From Bacillota bacterium (GTDB lineage Bacteria > Bacillota_H > UBA994 > UBA5500), in the NCBI GenBank assembly GCA_012727835.1, contig JAAYGE010000185.1, positions 1 to 8,655 on the forward strand: DNA of 8,655 nucleotides, read 5' to 3'. Made by a program: the position numbers and the translations under genes. Position 1 is the first letter of the stretch; each line of letters begins with the position of its first letter. Below the pieces are notes generated by a model. The model saw nothing but the letters and a program-made list of their open reading frames with translations, did not search any database and was not told the DNA's origin. Below are positions 1 through 6,363 of this stretch, piece after piece.

Positions 1-501
1 CGCCTTGCGGCCTCCATCAATGGCATGCCCCATGGAGCGGGCGCTTTGCAGAACGGCTTCCCCGGGCACCACTGTCTCCACTTCTGGCAGAGCACCACCC
101 ACACCAAAAACAAGCCCGATGCGGCCCACCAGGTGATGGTGCATAAGGCAGCCGGCATGTTGCATGAATACTTGGCCCAATTGGAGCCGGCCGAATTGCA
201 GGTAGCTATGCTGGAGATGGCCGGCCAGGGTGAGACTGCCATCCTTCGCCTAGGCATACGCAATCCGTCCGCTGGCACCGACCCCGTGCCACCGGTTAAG
301 CAGATCAAAAACATTAAGATTTGGGATCAGCGGCTGGTGGAAGAGGGAGCCGACTGCTGTATAGCCGAGTACAAGGTTAGTGTTTATTTTCATGGTGATG
401 CTAAGGAGTATCGCAAAAAGGTCACTGTTACCAGCCGCTATGACAGCCAGCTGGAGCGCTGGCTGCTGGAACCGGATTTTATTAGCCAACTAGTCAGATA
501 A
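1..501 (+). CDS. Conserved protein of unknown function, 5' end outside the window
   Basis: The reading frame is open from base 1 and ends in TAA at 499-501, so only the C-terminal 166 residues are visible. The ATG at 25 is probably internal: there is no ribosome binding site before it and the residues preceding it (RLAASING) read naturally into it. The visible part has two portions. Residues 5-44 are rich in His and Cys in a patterned way (MPHG, then FPGHHCLHF, then STTH and AAHQ; H11, H23, H24, C25, H27, H34, H43), which looks like a catalytic or metal-binding core. Residues ~55-166 look like a small alpha/beta domain ending in alternating strands (AEYKVSVYF, KKVTVTSRY, RWLLEPDF). No membrane segment is visible. 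I recall similar MPHG/FPGH-C-HF sequences in cell-envelope-type proteins of Clostridia, but cannot verify this. It is the only plus-strand gene and converges on the sirtuin gene. Function unknown. Confidence 0.75.
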   Translation, partial: RLAASINGMPHGAGALQNGFPGHHCLHFWQSTTHTKNKPDAAHQVMVHKAAGMLHEYLAQLEPAELQVAMLEMAGQGETAILRLGIRNPSAGTDPVPPVKQIKNIKIWDQRLVEEGADCCIAEYKVSVYFHGDAKEYRKKVTVTSRYDSQLERWLLEPDFISQLVR

Positions 502-1122
502 AAACTGGTGTTCCCGCAGCCACTGGGGCACCTTCACCTCAGCTGCTTCGTTGATTATCACCACTGGTATGCGCCAGCGGCGGGCGAATTCGGGCAAGTA
601 GCAGGCGGGGGCTACCTGTAAACTGGTGCCGATTACCAGCAACCAGTCGGCCTTAGACACCTGCTCCAAGGCGGTGTCGAATCCATAGGGGGTCTCTTCG
701 AACAGGACCACATTGGGCTTTAAAATCTGTTCATCGGCTGGACAGAGGGGCACACCCGCGTCCCCTTCCCAATTTTCCGCCGGATACAAGATGCGGCAGT
801 GTTCACAAATGAGCTCCCGCAGGTTACCATGCAATTCGAGCACCTGGGTGCTACCGGCGGCTTGGTGCAGCCCGTCGATATTTTGGGTGATAATATAGGC
901 TCCGGCCTGGGCTAAAGCTAGATGGGCCGCATTTGGCTTCGCCTTTACCCAAGATCGCAATCCACCCCAATAATAGTCGTAAAACTCTTCCGGATAGCGC
1001 AGAAAGAAGGACTTGGTCAGCAGCTGACGCACAGGGCGGCCTCGCCAAGTATCATCACCAAAGGTAGGCAATCCACTGGCTACACTAATGCCAGCACCGG
1101 TCAGAGCAACGATGCGAGCCAT
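490..1122 (-). CDS. Sir2-family NAD-dependent protein deacylase (sirtuin)
   Basis: A 210-residue protein. Sirtuins remove acyl groups from protein lysines in the cytoplasm, consuming NAD+ and releasing nicotinamide and O-acyl-ADP-ribose. The sequence shows the NAD-binding GAGISVASG (9-17), TQNIDGLH (79-86), catalytic His98 in LHGN, PNVVLFEE (136-143), GTSL (165-168) and VIIN (188-191). The start ATG is preceded by GGGAGGTGA at good spacing. Three features are unusual. The usual FRG after the first glycine motif is TFGDD. The zinc site shows only three cysteines (C106, C109, C127), with Ala/Asp where CPxCG is normal. The YxxR pair typical of desuccinylases such as E. coli CobB and SIRT5 appears as Y48-D-Y-Y51, without Arg. 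Length fits a minimal bacterial sirtuin. It lies 46 bases after korD on the same strand and is probably the last gene of that operon. Its acyl preference is not known. Confidence 0.93.
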   Translation of the reverse strand: MARIVALTGAGISVASGLPTFGDDTWRGRPVRQLLTKSFFLRYPEEFYDYYWGGLRSWVKAKPNAAHLALAQAGAYIITQNIDGLHQAAGSTQVLELHGNLRELICEHCRILYPAENWEGDAGVPLCPADEQILKPNVVLFEETPYGFDTALEQVSKADWLLVIGTSLQVAPACYLPEFARRWRIPVVIINEAAEVKVPQWLREHQFLSD

Positions 1123-1168
1123 TTTCTCACCTCCCGCCCCTATCTTAACATAGTAGTTCGGGGTGAGC

Positions 1169-1432
1169 CTATTTCTTCGGTTTGTCTACCTGCACATAGA
1201 TAGCCGCATCGGGGCAGTGAAACATGCATTGTCGACAGACGATACAACCGGAGGCGTCCACAGTGACCCGCAGGGTGCCATAATTGGCCGGCTTATCCGA
1301 CCAGTAGATAACATGGGTAGGGCACTTTTCTATACATAACCCACAGCCTTTGCATAGCTCTGGATAGATAGTCCAAGTGCCGCGAGGAGCCCGGTGACGC
1401 TCGCCCTGAAAGGTTTTTTCTTCTTTAGCCAT
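1169..1432 (-). CDS. korD: 2-oxoacid:ferredoxin oxidoreductase, delta (ferredoxin-like 2[4Fe-4S]) subunit
   Basis: An 87-residue polyferredoxin subunit. It carries electrons from the thiamine-pyrophosphate catalytic core to external ferredoxin. Two complete [4Fe-4S] motifs are visible: C27, C30, C33, C37-Pro and C63, C66, C69, C73-Pro. The frame remains open upstream to an ATG at 1465, but the start at 1432 (MAKEEKTF) is preferred: GGGAGGAGGG lies 8 bases before it, and the longer version would add an 11-residue extension encoded inside korC. The ATG overlaps the korC stop in ATGGCTAA (8-base overlap), so translation is probably coupled. Length and the fourth place in an alpha-beta-gamma-delta order match archaeal-type KorD. 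The substrate of the complex cannot be read from this subunit. Confidence 0.93.
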   Translation of the reverse strand: MAKEEKTFQGERHRAPRGTWTIYPELCKGCGLCIEKCPTHVIYWSDKPANYGTLRVTVDASGCIVCRQCMFHCPDAAIYVQVDKPKK

Positions 1433-2120
1433 TACTGTTTCCCTCCTCCCGGAGCTGGGCCACATAGGCGGCGCCCCGCTCCAAGGCCCGCAGGTTAAGG
1501 TCTTTCAGTTCCGGATCTCGCTGTAGCTTATCGGCCAACTTGCTCAGCAAACCTTCCTTAATCAGCTCCATCGACAAGACATTGCTGGCAGCCACTATAG
1601 CGCCTAAAATGATCATGTTAAATACCCGCGGCTTGAATTCTTCACGCGCCATAGTGGCAGCAGGAATTCCGAAAACCCGCTGGGGGCTTAACCCTTGTTC
1701 CATTGGAGGCTGGCTCGGGTCTTGGGACTGGGTGCCCACGGCTAGGCTGAAGGCTTCCGGTGCCACCGTGTCCCAGCTATGAATCCCTACAGCTTGATCA
1801 TGGACTTGGGGAGGCTCCAACTCCGATGTATCAAAGATATAGATGGTGTCCTTGGTAATGTAGCCCTTGGTGCGCTCAATGGCCCGCTGGCTAAGGGGCA
1901 CAAGGATATCGGCCTTTTCAAACTTGGGGGCCGCAATGGCCTGATCCGCTATTTGCACCATGGCGATGGAGACACCGCCCCTTTGTTCCACCCCAAAATT
2001 GGGGATATAAATAGCTTCTTTGCCCGCCCTATAGGCCGACTCGGCCAAGATTTCACCGATAAGTTGCACGCCCTGCCCACCTTCGCCGGCCACCACAATC
2101 CGCCAATGTTGCCCTTTCAC
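1425..2120 (-). CDS. korC: 2-oxoacid:ferredoxin oxidoreductase, gamma subunit
   Basis: A 231-residue protein of the pyruvate/2-oxoacid ferredoxin oxidoreductase gamma family. This subunit is thought to help bind coenzyme A and hold the complex together. The family signatures are GEGGQGV (12-18), NFGVEQRGG (41-49), ADILVPLSQ (70-78) and IPAATMA (152-158), followed by the helical C-terminal part with LGAIVAAS. The start is GTG at 2118-2120, with GAGGAGG seven bases upstream, and overlaps the korB stop by four bases (GTGA). The protein is about 40 residues longer than typical KorC (~190). The excess is a Gln/Pro/Ser-rich stretch at roughly 100-148, between the strand ending YIFDTS and the conserved IPA motif, and is probably a surface loop. 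The reading frame is intact through it. Confidence 0.93.
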   Translation of the reverse strand: MKGQHWRIVVAGEGGQGVQLIGEILAESAYRAGKEAIYIPNFGVEQRGGVSIAMVQIADQAIAAPKFEKADILVPLSQRAIERTKGYITKDTIYIFDTSELEPPQVHDQAVGIHSWDTVAPEAFSLAVGTQSQDPSQPPMEQGLSPQRVFGIPAATMAREEFKPRVFNMIILGAIVAASNVLSMELIKEGLLSKLADKLQRDPELKDLNLRALERGAAYVAQLREEGNSNG

Positions 2121-2887
2121 TTCTCATCCTCCTCGCCCCTATTAGGCACCTTAATCTCGCCTAAGGGAAAGTATTTGCTCATCTCGTCGTCCAAGAAGCT
2201 CCACGTTTGCTTAGCATTGGTACGCCAGTTGGTGGGGCAACCGGACAGGGCTTCCACAAAGGAGAAGCCGCGGCCCGCCAGTTGGTTTTCCAACGCCTGT
2301 TTTACATATCTTTTCAAACGCGGATAATTGGAGACCGTCCCCCGGGCCACATAGGCCTTATCACTGGTAATGGTAGCCACCAATTCGGGACCTAGGGTCG
2401 GTTGCCCCGTTGCCTCCGGATCGCGCCCATAGGGCGTGGTACCCGTCTTTTGTCCAGGCAAAGTTGTGGGCGCCATCTGTCCACCCGTCATGGCATAAAC
2501 CGAGTTATTGGCCAACAGCACTGTGATCTTGTCGTTACGTAAGGCCGCGTTAACCAGGTGTTGGGCGCCAATGGCATAACCGCCCCCGTCCCCCATGTAG
2601 GCTACTACAATTAGCTCCGGATTGGCCCGCTTAGCCCCCACCACCACCGGTATGGTGCGCCCGTGGTGGGTCTGTACGCTGTCCACATTGAAGAAATCCC
2701 AAGCCAGCAGGGAGCAGCCAATATCACAACCAAAAACGGTGCGGTCAGCGATGCCCAATTCATCAATCCCTTCTCCTAGGGCCTTTAAGAAAATCCCATG
2801 GCCACATCCGGGACAAAAACGGTGGGGCTTGCTGATCCTATTCCAGGATTTCGGCATTGCCGGATTATGATCATGAATTATTTCCAA
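2117..2887 (-). CDS. korB: 2-oxoacid:ferredoxin oxidoreductase, beta (thiamine-pyrophosphate-binding) subunit
   Basis: A 256-residue subunit that binds thiamine pyrophosphate and Mg2+ and catalyses oxidative decarboxylation of a 2-oxoacid to acyl-CoA with reduction of ferredoxin. Visible motifs are FCPGCGHG (24-31), GCDIGCS (53-59), the TPP motif starting GDGGG at 99-103 and ending in NN at 127-128, and YAMTGGQ-APTT (131-141). These are typical of KorB/VorA-type enzymes. The chosen start is a TTG at 2885-2887 inside the end of korA, with GGGGGAG seven bases upstream and a 10-base overlap with korA. The first ATG in frame (codon 11) has no visible ribosome binding site, so TTG is better supported. 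The C-terminus is strongly acidic (EEDEK). 2-Oxoglutarate is the favoured substrate from subunit architecture, but branched-chain 2-oxoacids are possible. Confidence 0.95.
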   Translation of the reverse strand: MEIIHDHNPAMPKSWNRISKPHRFCPGCGHGIFLKALGEGIDELGIADRTVFGCDIGCSLLAWDFFNVDSVQTHHGRTIPVVVGAKRANPELIVVAYMGDGGGYAIGAQHLVNAALRNDKITVLLANNSVYAMTGGQMAPTTLPGQKTGTTPYGRDPEATGQPTLGPELVATITSDKAYVARGTVSNYPRLKRYVKQALENQLAGRGFSFVEALSGCPTNWRTNAKQTWSFLDDEMSKYFPLGEIKVPNRGEEDEK

Positions 2888-3978
2888 GACTTTTCTCCCC
2901 CTATCGCCAATAGTCCCTTTGCTTGCCGCCCCACCATTTCCTCGGTAATGCCGAGCCCCGGCCTTAACAAACTCTGGATGGGTAGGTCGGTGAAGCCGTA
3001 GAGGGCAACCCGCACCATAGATAGGAGCTGCCCATAGGCCGAGTCCACCACCAGCACCTGTCGGCTTTTCGCCGCCGCTTCCCGCAGGGCCCTATCGGGA
3101 AAGGGCCGGAGGGTTATTGGTCGAAAATATCCCACCCGGTACCCGTCTGCTCGCAACTGCTGGCAGGCCGCCTGAGTAGCGCGGGCCACCACACCGTGGG
3201 CAATGAGCAACAAGTCCGGCTCCTCATCGCCGCCAGTGGACCATTCCACCACCTCGTCGGCCATTTGCTGCCAATCGGTTATGTGCTGCATGAGGGTTTC
3301 ATACAACTCTTCTTCAATGTTAAAGGTATTGCGATGATGTTGCGCCTCTCGTCCCTCCCTTTCACCTAGCATGGGACAGGTGGGCTGCAACTCGATCCCT
3401 AGGTTTTGGGGGTCATAGAGGGTCAAGGCCTCTCGCATTTTAGCCTGATAACCATCGCCTAGAACAAAGGTGGGAAAACGATAGCGCCAGGCATTATTAA
3501 AGGCCTTGATTGTATAATCGAAGATTTCTTGATGGGTAGCCGTAGAATATACTAGACGGCAGCCTTCACCGTTGCCCCCGAAACAGGTGAGCCGCGTTTC
3601 CTGTTGGGAGTAGATTACCGTGGCCGTTGAAGGGCCACCCCTTTGCTGTATAAACCAAACGGCTGGGATGCGCATCATCTCTGCCATGGAAATGGGCTCC
3701 TGCATGAGCACGTTGCCCGGGCCGGCGGTGGCACAGAAGGCTTTTTTCCCGGCCATAGCCCCGCCCAGGGTAGCAAAGCCGGCGGACAGTTCATCTTCCG
3801 TCTGCAAGAACCCTCTGTCATACCTTGGAGCCAGACGCGTCCAGTAATGCATAATCTCGTTTTGAGGAGTAATGGGATAACCATACATAATTTCCGCACC
3901 GGCAGCCAAAGCGGCCCAAGCAATCACTTCGTTACCCGTCATGAAAGCCCGTTCGTCTGTTGTAAAAATCTTACTCAC
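2878..3978 (-). CDS. korA: 2-oxoacid:ferredoxin oxidoreductase, alpha subunit
   Basis: A 366-residue protein with the two expected domains. The N-terminal pyrimidine-binding domain (~12-200) contains GYPITPQNE (33-41), the invariant-type Glu in TEDE (60-63), TAGPG (84-88) and QQRGGPST (111-118). A C-terminal transketolase-C-like domain (~250-350) starts LLLIAHG. It pairs with the beta subunit to build the active site. The start is GTG at 3976-3978, preceded by GGGAGGT six bases upstream in the 17-base gap after the P-loop ATPase gene. Length matches KorA of the four-subunit 2-oxoglutarate enzymes. It ends in TAA at 2878-2880, overlapping the korB start. In anaerobes such enzymes serve the partial TCA cycle, amino-acid breakdown or reductive carboxylation. 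Which applies here is not shown. Confidence 0.95.
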   Translation of the reverse strand: MSKIFTTDERAFMTGNEVIAWAALAAGAEIMYGYPITPQNEIMHYWTRLAPRYDRGFLQTEDELSAGFATLGGAMAGKKAFCATAGPGNVLMQEPISMAEMMRIPAVWFIQQRGGPSTATVIYSQQETRLTCFGGNGEGCRLVYSTATHQEIFDYTIKAFNNAWRYRFPTFVLGDGYQAKMREALTLYDPQNLGIELQPTCPMLGEREGREAQHHRNTFNIEEELYETLMQHITDWQQMADEVVEWSTGGDEEPDLLLIAHGVVARATQAACQQLRADGYRVGYFRPITLRPFPDRALREAAAKSRQVLVVDSAYGQLLSMVRVALYGFTDLPIQSLLRPGLGITEEMVGRQAKGLLAIGGEKSWK

Positions 3979-3995
3979 CGAGTTACCTCCCTAGC

Positions 3996-4658
3996 TTACC
4001 AAAAAGCTAAGTGCATGTGACGTTTTAGGGGCCACACCGGATTGCCACAACAATCCTGTTCCGCGATTTGCTCAGCTATTGGAGCCAAAGCTGCAGTAGC
4101 CACCACCGGCAACTGGAGGCGGTCGGCCGCCGCCTGCACCACCTGTGCCCCTTCTTGTACCAGAGCCGGCGTTGTTTCCTGGCCCAGATGGGTGTTATTG
4201 ATTAAACCGTGGAGCGGCTCAAATCTTAGGCCTTCTTCCACAATAAGAGCAACATTCTGGGTCAAGGGTCTACAGATGTTAACCACCAGATAAACCACCA
4301 GTTGGGGGCTAGTCAGCAGCCCCTCTACTAGGGACAGCACTTGGCTCCCGAACACACCATACCCCACGTCGCAAACCACATAGCCGGAACGCCCTAGGAT
4401 ACCCTTCACCTCCGGATGCAATTGCATACCGGCCTCTCCCAGCCCCATAGTTTGCTCCGTCTCCCAGGCAATTACATCTATTCCCTGATTCTGCAACTGG
4501 CGTTTCAGGGGACGCAAAGTATAGGTGGGCTCCACCAAATCGAAATCAACCAAAGTAACCGGTTGCCCCGTTCGTCTTAAGGCCAGCGCCCTATTTACCG
4601 CTACTGCACTTTTTCCCGCCGCATATTCGCCCTCAAATGCTTCAACCCGCGGCAGCAT
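3996..4658 (-). CDS. P-loop ATPase of uncharacterised family, linked to the kor operon
   Basis: A 220-residue soluble protein. A classical Walker A motif GEYAAGKS (10-17) sits at the N-terminus. VDFDLVEPTYTLRP (37-50) occupies the place of the switch region of SIMIBI-class ATPases (MinD/Mrp/CooC relatives), VVCDVGYG (94-101) reads as a degenerate Walker B, and GLINNTHLGQETTP (151-164) as the nucleotide-specificity region. The MinD-type deviant lysine (KGGxGK) is absent. The C-terminus carries a CC pair (203-204) and PVWPLKRHM. No membrane segment is seen. The start ATG has AGGGGG five bases upstream. It is the first gene of the kor operon, 17 bases before korA, and follows the lepB terminator. 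Proteins of this general type are, to my recollection, found beside 2-oxoacid oxidoreductases in Clostridia. A role in metallocluster loading or in regulation is inference only. Confidence 0.85.
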   Translation of the reverse strand: MLPRVEAFEGEYAAGKSAVAVNRALALRRTGQPVTLVDFDLVEPTYTLRPLKRQLQNQGIDVIAWETEQTMGLGEAGMQLHPEVKGILGRSGYVVCDVGYGVFGSQVLSLVEGLLTSPQLVVYLVVNICRPLTQNVALIVEEGLRFEPLHGLINNTHLGQETTPALVQEGAQVVQAAADRLQLPVVATAALAPIAEQIAEQDCCGNPVWPLKRHMHLAFW

Positions 4659-4717
4659 ACCAACCCCCTCCCCTGCTTCCTCATACCCCTATCTTGCCCC
4701 AAGTCGGGTCAAGGCAT

Positions 4718-4752
4718 AAAAAAAGCTGTCGCAACGATTAAGTTGCGACAGC
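4718..4752 (-). terminator. Rho-independent terminator of lepB
   Basis: A perfect 11-base-pair inverted repeat (GCTGTCGCAAC at 4725-4735, its complement at 4742-4752) with a 6-base loop is followed, in the minus-strand direction, by seven Ts (4718-4724). It begins about 10 bases past the lepB stop. There is no T run on the other side, so it acts on minus-strand transcription only. It separates lepB from the kor operon, which therefore needs its own promoter. Confidence 0.95.
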
Positions 4753-4762
4753 CTTGTTAGTG

Positions 4763-5293
4763 CTATTTAATTAACCTTATGGCTGGCAGGGGCCAGAATA
4801 CTAGGAAGGCCTGCCCCCGTATCTGACTGCGGGGAACAAATCCTATGGATAGGCTGCGGCTATCCCGACTGTTGCTACGATTGTCACCCATGACGAAATA
4901 ATGCTCCGCCGGTATCTCCACCGGCCCGTACCTATCCAAGGTCGCTTGCGTCAGATAGGGTTCTTCCAGAGGCTGGCCATCAATGAAGACGGTGCCATCC
5001 TTAATTTCAATCGTTTCTCCCGGCAAGCCGATAACACGCTTGATAATGGTGATGTTTTCGCTGGGGAGATCTATGATCACCACATCACCCCGGCGCGGTG
5101 GGTGCAGATGATAGACTAGACGATTGATAAACAATCGCTCCTCGTCAAATAGGCTGGTTTCCATAGAATTCCCTTCGACACGATAGGGCTGCACCAATAG
5201 GGCGCGTAACACCCATGCTAAGAGCAGAGCAATAATAATAGCTTTAATCCATTCCCCAACTTCGCGTCGAATAGCCTCTTCCAATTTTTCCAC
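4763..5293 (-). CDS. lepB: Signal peptidase I (type I leader peptidase)
   Basis: A 176-residue membrane-anchored serine protease that cleaves signal peptides from exported proteins on the outer face of the cytoplasmic membrane. One N-terminal membrane segment (~18-34, IIIALLLAWVLRALLV) is followed by the catalytic Ser43 in GNSM. The general base is Lys85 in IIKRVIGLPGE, and the conserved box MGDNRSNSRDSR (135-146) follows. The single anchor and short length match Gram-positive SipS-type enzymes rather than the two-anchor E. coli form. The start is GTG at 5291-5293 with GGAG about six bases upstream. It lies 68 bases after trpS, has its own candidate promoter in that gap and ends at a strong terminator. 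It appears complete and ordinary. Confidence 0.96.
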   Translation of the reverse strand: MEKLEEAIRREVGEWIKAIIIALLLAWVLRALLVQPYRVEGNSMETSLFDEERLFINRLVYHLHPPRRGDVVIIDLPSENITIIKRVIGLPGETIEIKDGTVFIDGQPLEEPYLTQATLDRYGPVEIPAEHYFVMGDNRSNSRDSRSLSIGFVPRSQIRGQAFLVFWPLPAIRLIK

Positions 5294-5332
5294 TCCTAAC
5301 TCCGCACCTAACCATTCTGTACCATTGCAACT

Positions 5333-5341
5333 ATTGTAGCA
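5333..5341 (-). promoter_or_regulatory. Candidate extended -10 promoter for lepB
   Basis: The minus strand reads TGCTACAAT here: a -10 box one base off TATAAT with the TGn extension. It lies about 40 bases before the lepB start. No good -35 box is found at 16-18 bases, which is common for extended -10 promoters. No terminator is visible after trpS, so lepB may also receive trpS read-through. Confidence 0.5.
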
Positions 5342-5361
5342 TAAAGAAAAATTCCCAGCTA

Positions 5362-6339
5362 CTAGAGATTAAGCCCCATTGCCTGCTTTACTCGCTCTAA
5401 AGTAGGTGCCGCCACTTCGCGGGCTTTAACGGCACCGGCGGCTAAGATATCATAGATTTCATCGCTTTCAATCAGCTGGCGATAACGGGCTTGAATCGGC
5501 TCCAGCACCGATAACACGGCCTCGAAGGTACCCTTTTTAAGGGCCCCATACCCCTGCCCCTGATACTGCTCTTCTATGGCGGCCACCGACTGGCCGGCGC
5601 AGAGGGCATGGATCACCATCAGGTTGCTCACACCAGGCTTATTGGCCGGGTCATAACGCACTTCCGCCTCACTATCGGTAACGGCCCGATTGATCTTCTT
5701 CTTGATCACATTGGGTTCATCCAGCAAATAAATATTTCCTACCGAATCCAAACTCTTGCTCATTTTCTTCTGGGGCTCGGCTAGGGACATGATCCGGGCG
5801 CCCACTTTCGGAATTAGGGGCTCAGGAACGGTAAAAATCTCTCCAAAGCGGTTGTTAAAACGCACAGCTATATCCCGCGTTAATTCCACATGCTGTTTTT
5901 GGTCTTCACCGACGGGAACCACATCGGCCTGGTAAAGCAGGATATCGGCCGCCATCAAAGCCGGATAGGTGAATAAGCCAACAGTGACGCTCTCCTGCTG
6001 CTCTGCCTTCTCCTTGTATTGGGTCATGCGATTGAGTTCGCCCATGTAGCTCACACACTGCAGCAACCAGGCCAGCTCGGCGTGGGCCGGCACCTGTGAT
6101 TGAATAAATAAGGTGGATTTTTGGGGATCAATGCCCGTCGCCAAATAGAGGGCGGCTAAACTGATGGCCTGCTGCCGCAACGCCTCTGGATCTTGCGGAA
6201 CCGTTAGCGCATGTAGATCAACGACCGAATAGAAGCACTCATACTCATCTTGCAGTGCTACAAAATGGCGCATAGCTCCCAGATAATTTCCTAAAGTAAG
6301 CTGCCCACTGGGCTGCACCCCAGAAAACACACGCTTCAT
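5362..6339 (-). CDS. trpS: Tryptophanyl-tRNA synthetase
   Basis: A 325-residue class I aminoacyl-tRNA synthetase that charges tRNA-Trp with tryptophan. It begins MKRVFSGVQPSG, with the HIGH-equivalent TLGN (15-18), the tryptophan-pocket stretch with YMGELNRMTQY (98-108), VGEDQKQH (143-150) and KMSKS (192-196). The length matches bacterial TrpS. The frame is open further upstream to 6411, but that extension would run through the T-box terminator. The ATG at 6337-6339 has a near-perfect AAGGAGGT seven bases upstream and gives the canonical N-terminus. It is controlled by the T-box leader just upstream, so expression should rise when uncharged tRNA-Trp accumulates. lepB follows on the same strand. 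Confidence 0.98.
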   Translation of the reverse strand: MKRVFSGVQPSGQLTLGNYLGAMRHFVALQDEYECFYSVVDLHALTVPQDPEALRQQAISLAALYLATGIDPQKSTLFIQSQVPAHAELAWLLQCVSYMGELNRMTQYKEKAEQQESVTVGLFTYPALMAADILLYQADVVPVGEDQKQHVELTRDIAVRFNNRFGEIFTVPEPLIPKVGARIMSLAEPQKKMSKSLDSVGNIYLLDEPNVIKKKINRAVTDSEAEVRYDPANKPGVSNLMVIHALCAGQSVAAIEEQYQGQGYGALKKGTFEAVLSVLEPIQARYRQLIESDEIYDILAAGAVKAREVAAPTLERVKQAMGLNL

Positions 6340-6346
6340 TATTGTT

Positions 6347-6354
6347 ACCTCCTT
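6347..6354 (-). promoter_or_regulatory. Ribosome binding site deciding the trpS start
   Basis: AAGGAGGT on the minus strand, seven bases before the ATG at 6337-6339. It fixes the trpS start there and rules out the longer in-frame Met at 6411, which lies next to the T-box consensus sequence. Confidence 0.92.
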
Positions 6355-6363
6355 AACCAAGAT

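Noticed and set aside
1..240. A minus-strand frame open from about 240 down to base 1 that reads as a plausible Gly/Val-rich peptide
   Set aside because: It has no good start with a ribosome binding site and lies opposite the plus-strand frame, whose His/Cys motifs and C-terminal domain look like real protein. It is most likely an antisense shadow.
507..532. Hairpin GGTGTTCC with GGGGCACC near the sirtuin 3' end, as a terminator
   Set aside because: It contains two G-T pairs and a long loop, lies inside sirtuin codons and has no T run on either side.
1137..1146. AAGATAGGGG shared by the upstream regions of the sirtuin gene and the P-loop ATPase gene (also at 4686-4695)
   Set aside because: A single shared 10-mer is expected by chance in a window this size, and both copies lie in G-rich sequence before ribosome binding sites. 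No dyad or flanking similarity supports an operator.
1779..2327. 182-residue plus-strand open frame opposite korB/korC
   Set aside because: It is a shadow of two strongly identified genes on the other strand, with no recognisable motif and no convincing ribosome binding site.
4659..4717. TTGACC (4707-4712, minus strand) as the -35 of a kor operon promoter
   Set aside because: It matches five of six bases, but no acceptable -10 box is found 15-19 bases downstream (best is TAGGGG). A promoter must exist here or further upstream, but I cannot place it.
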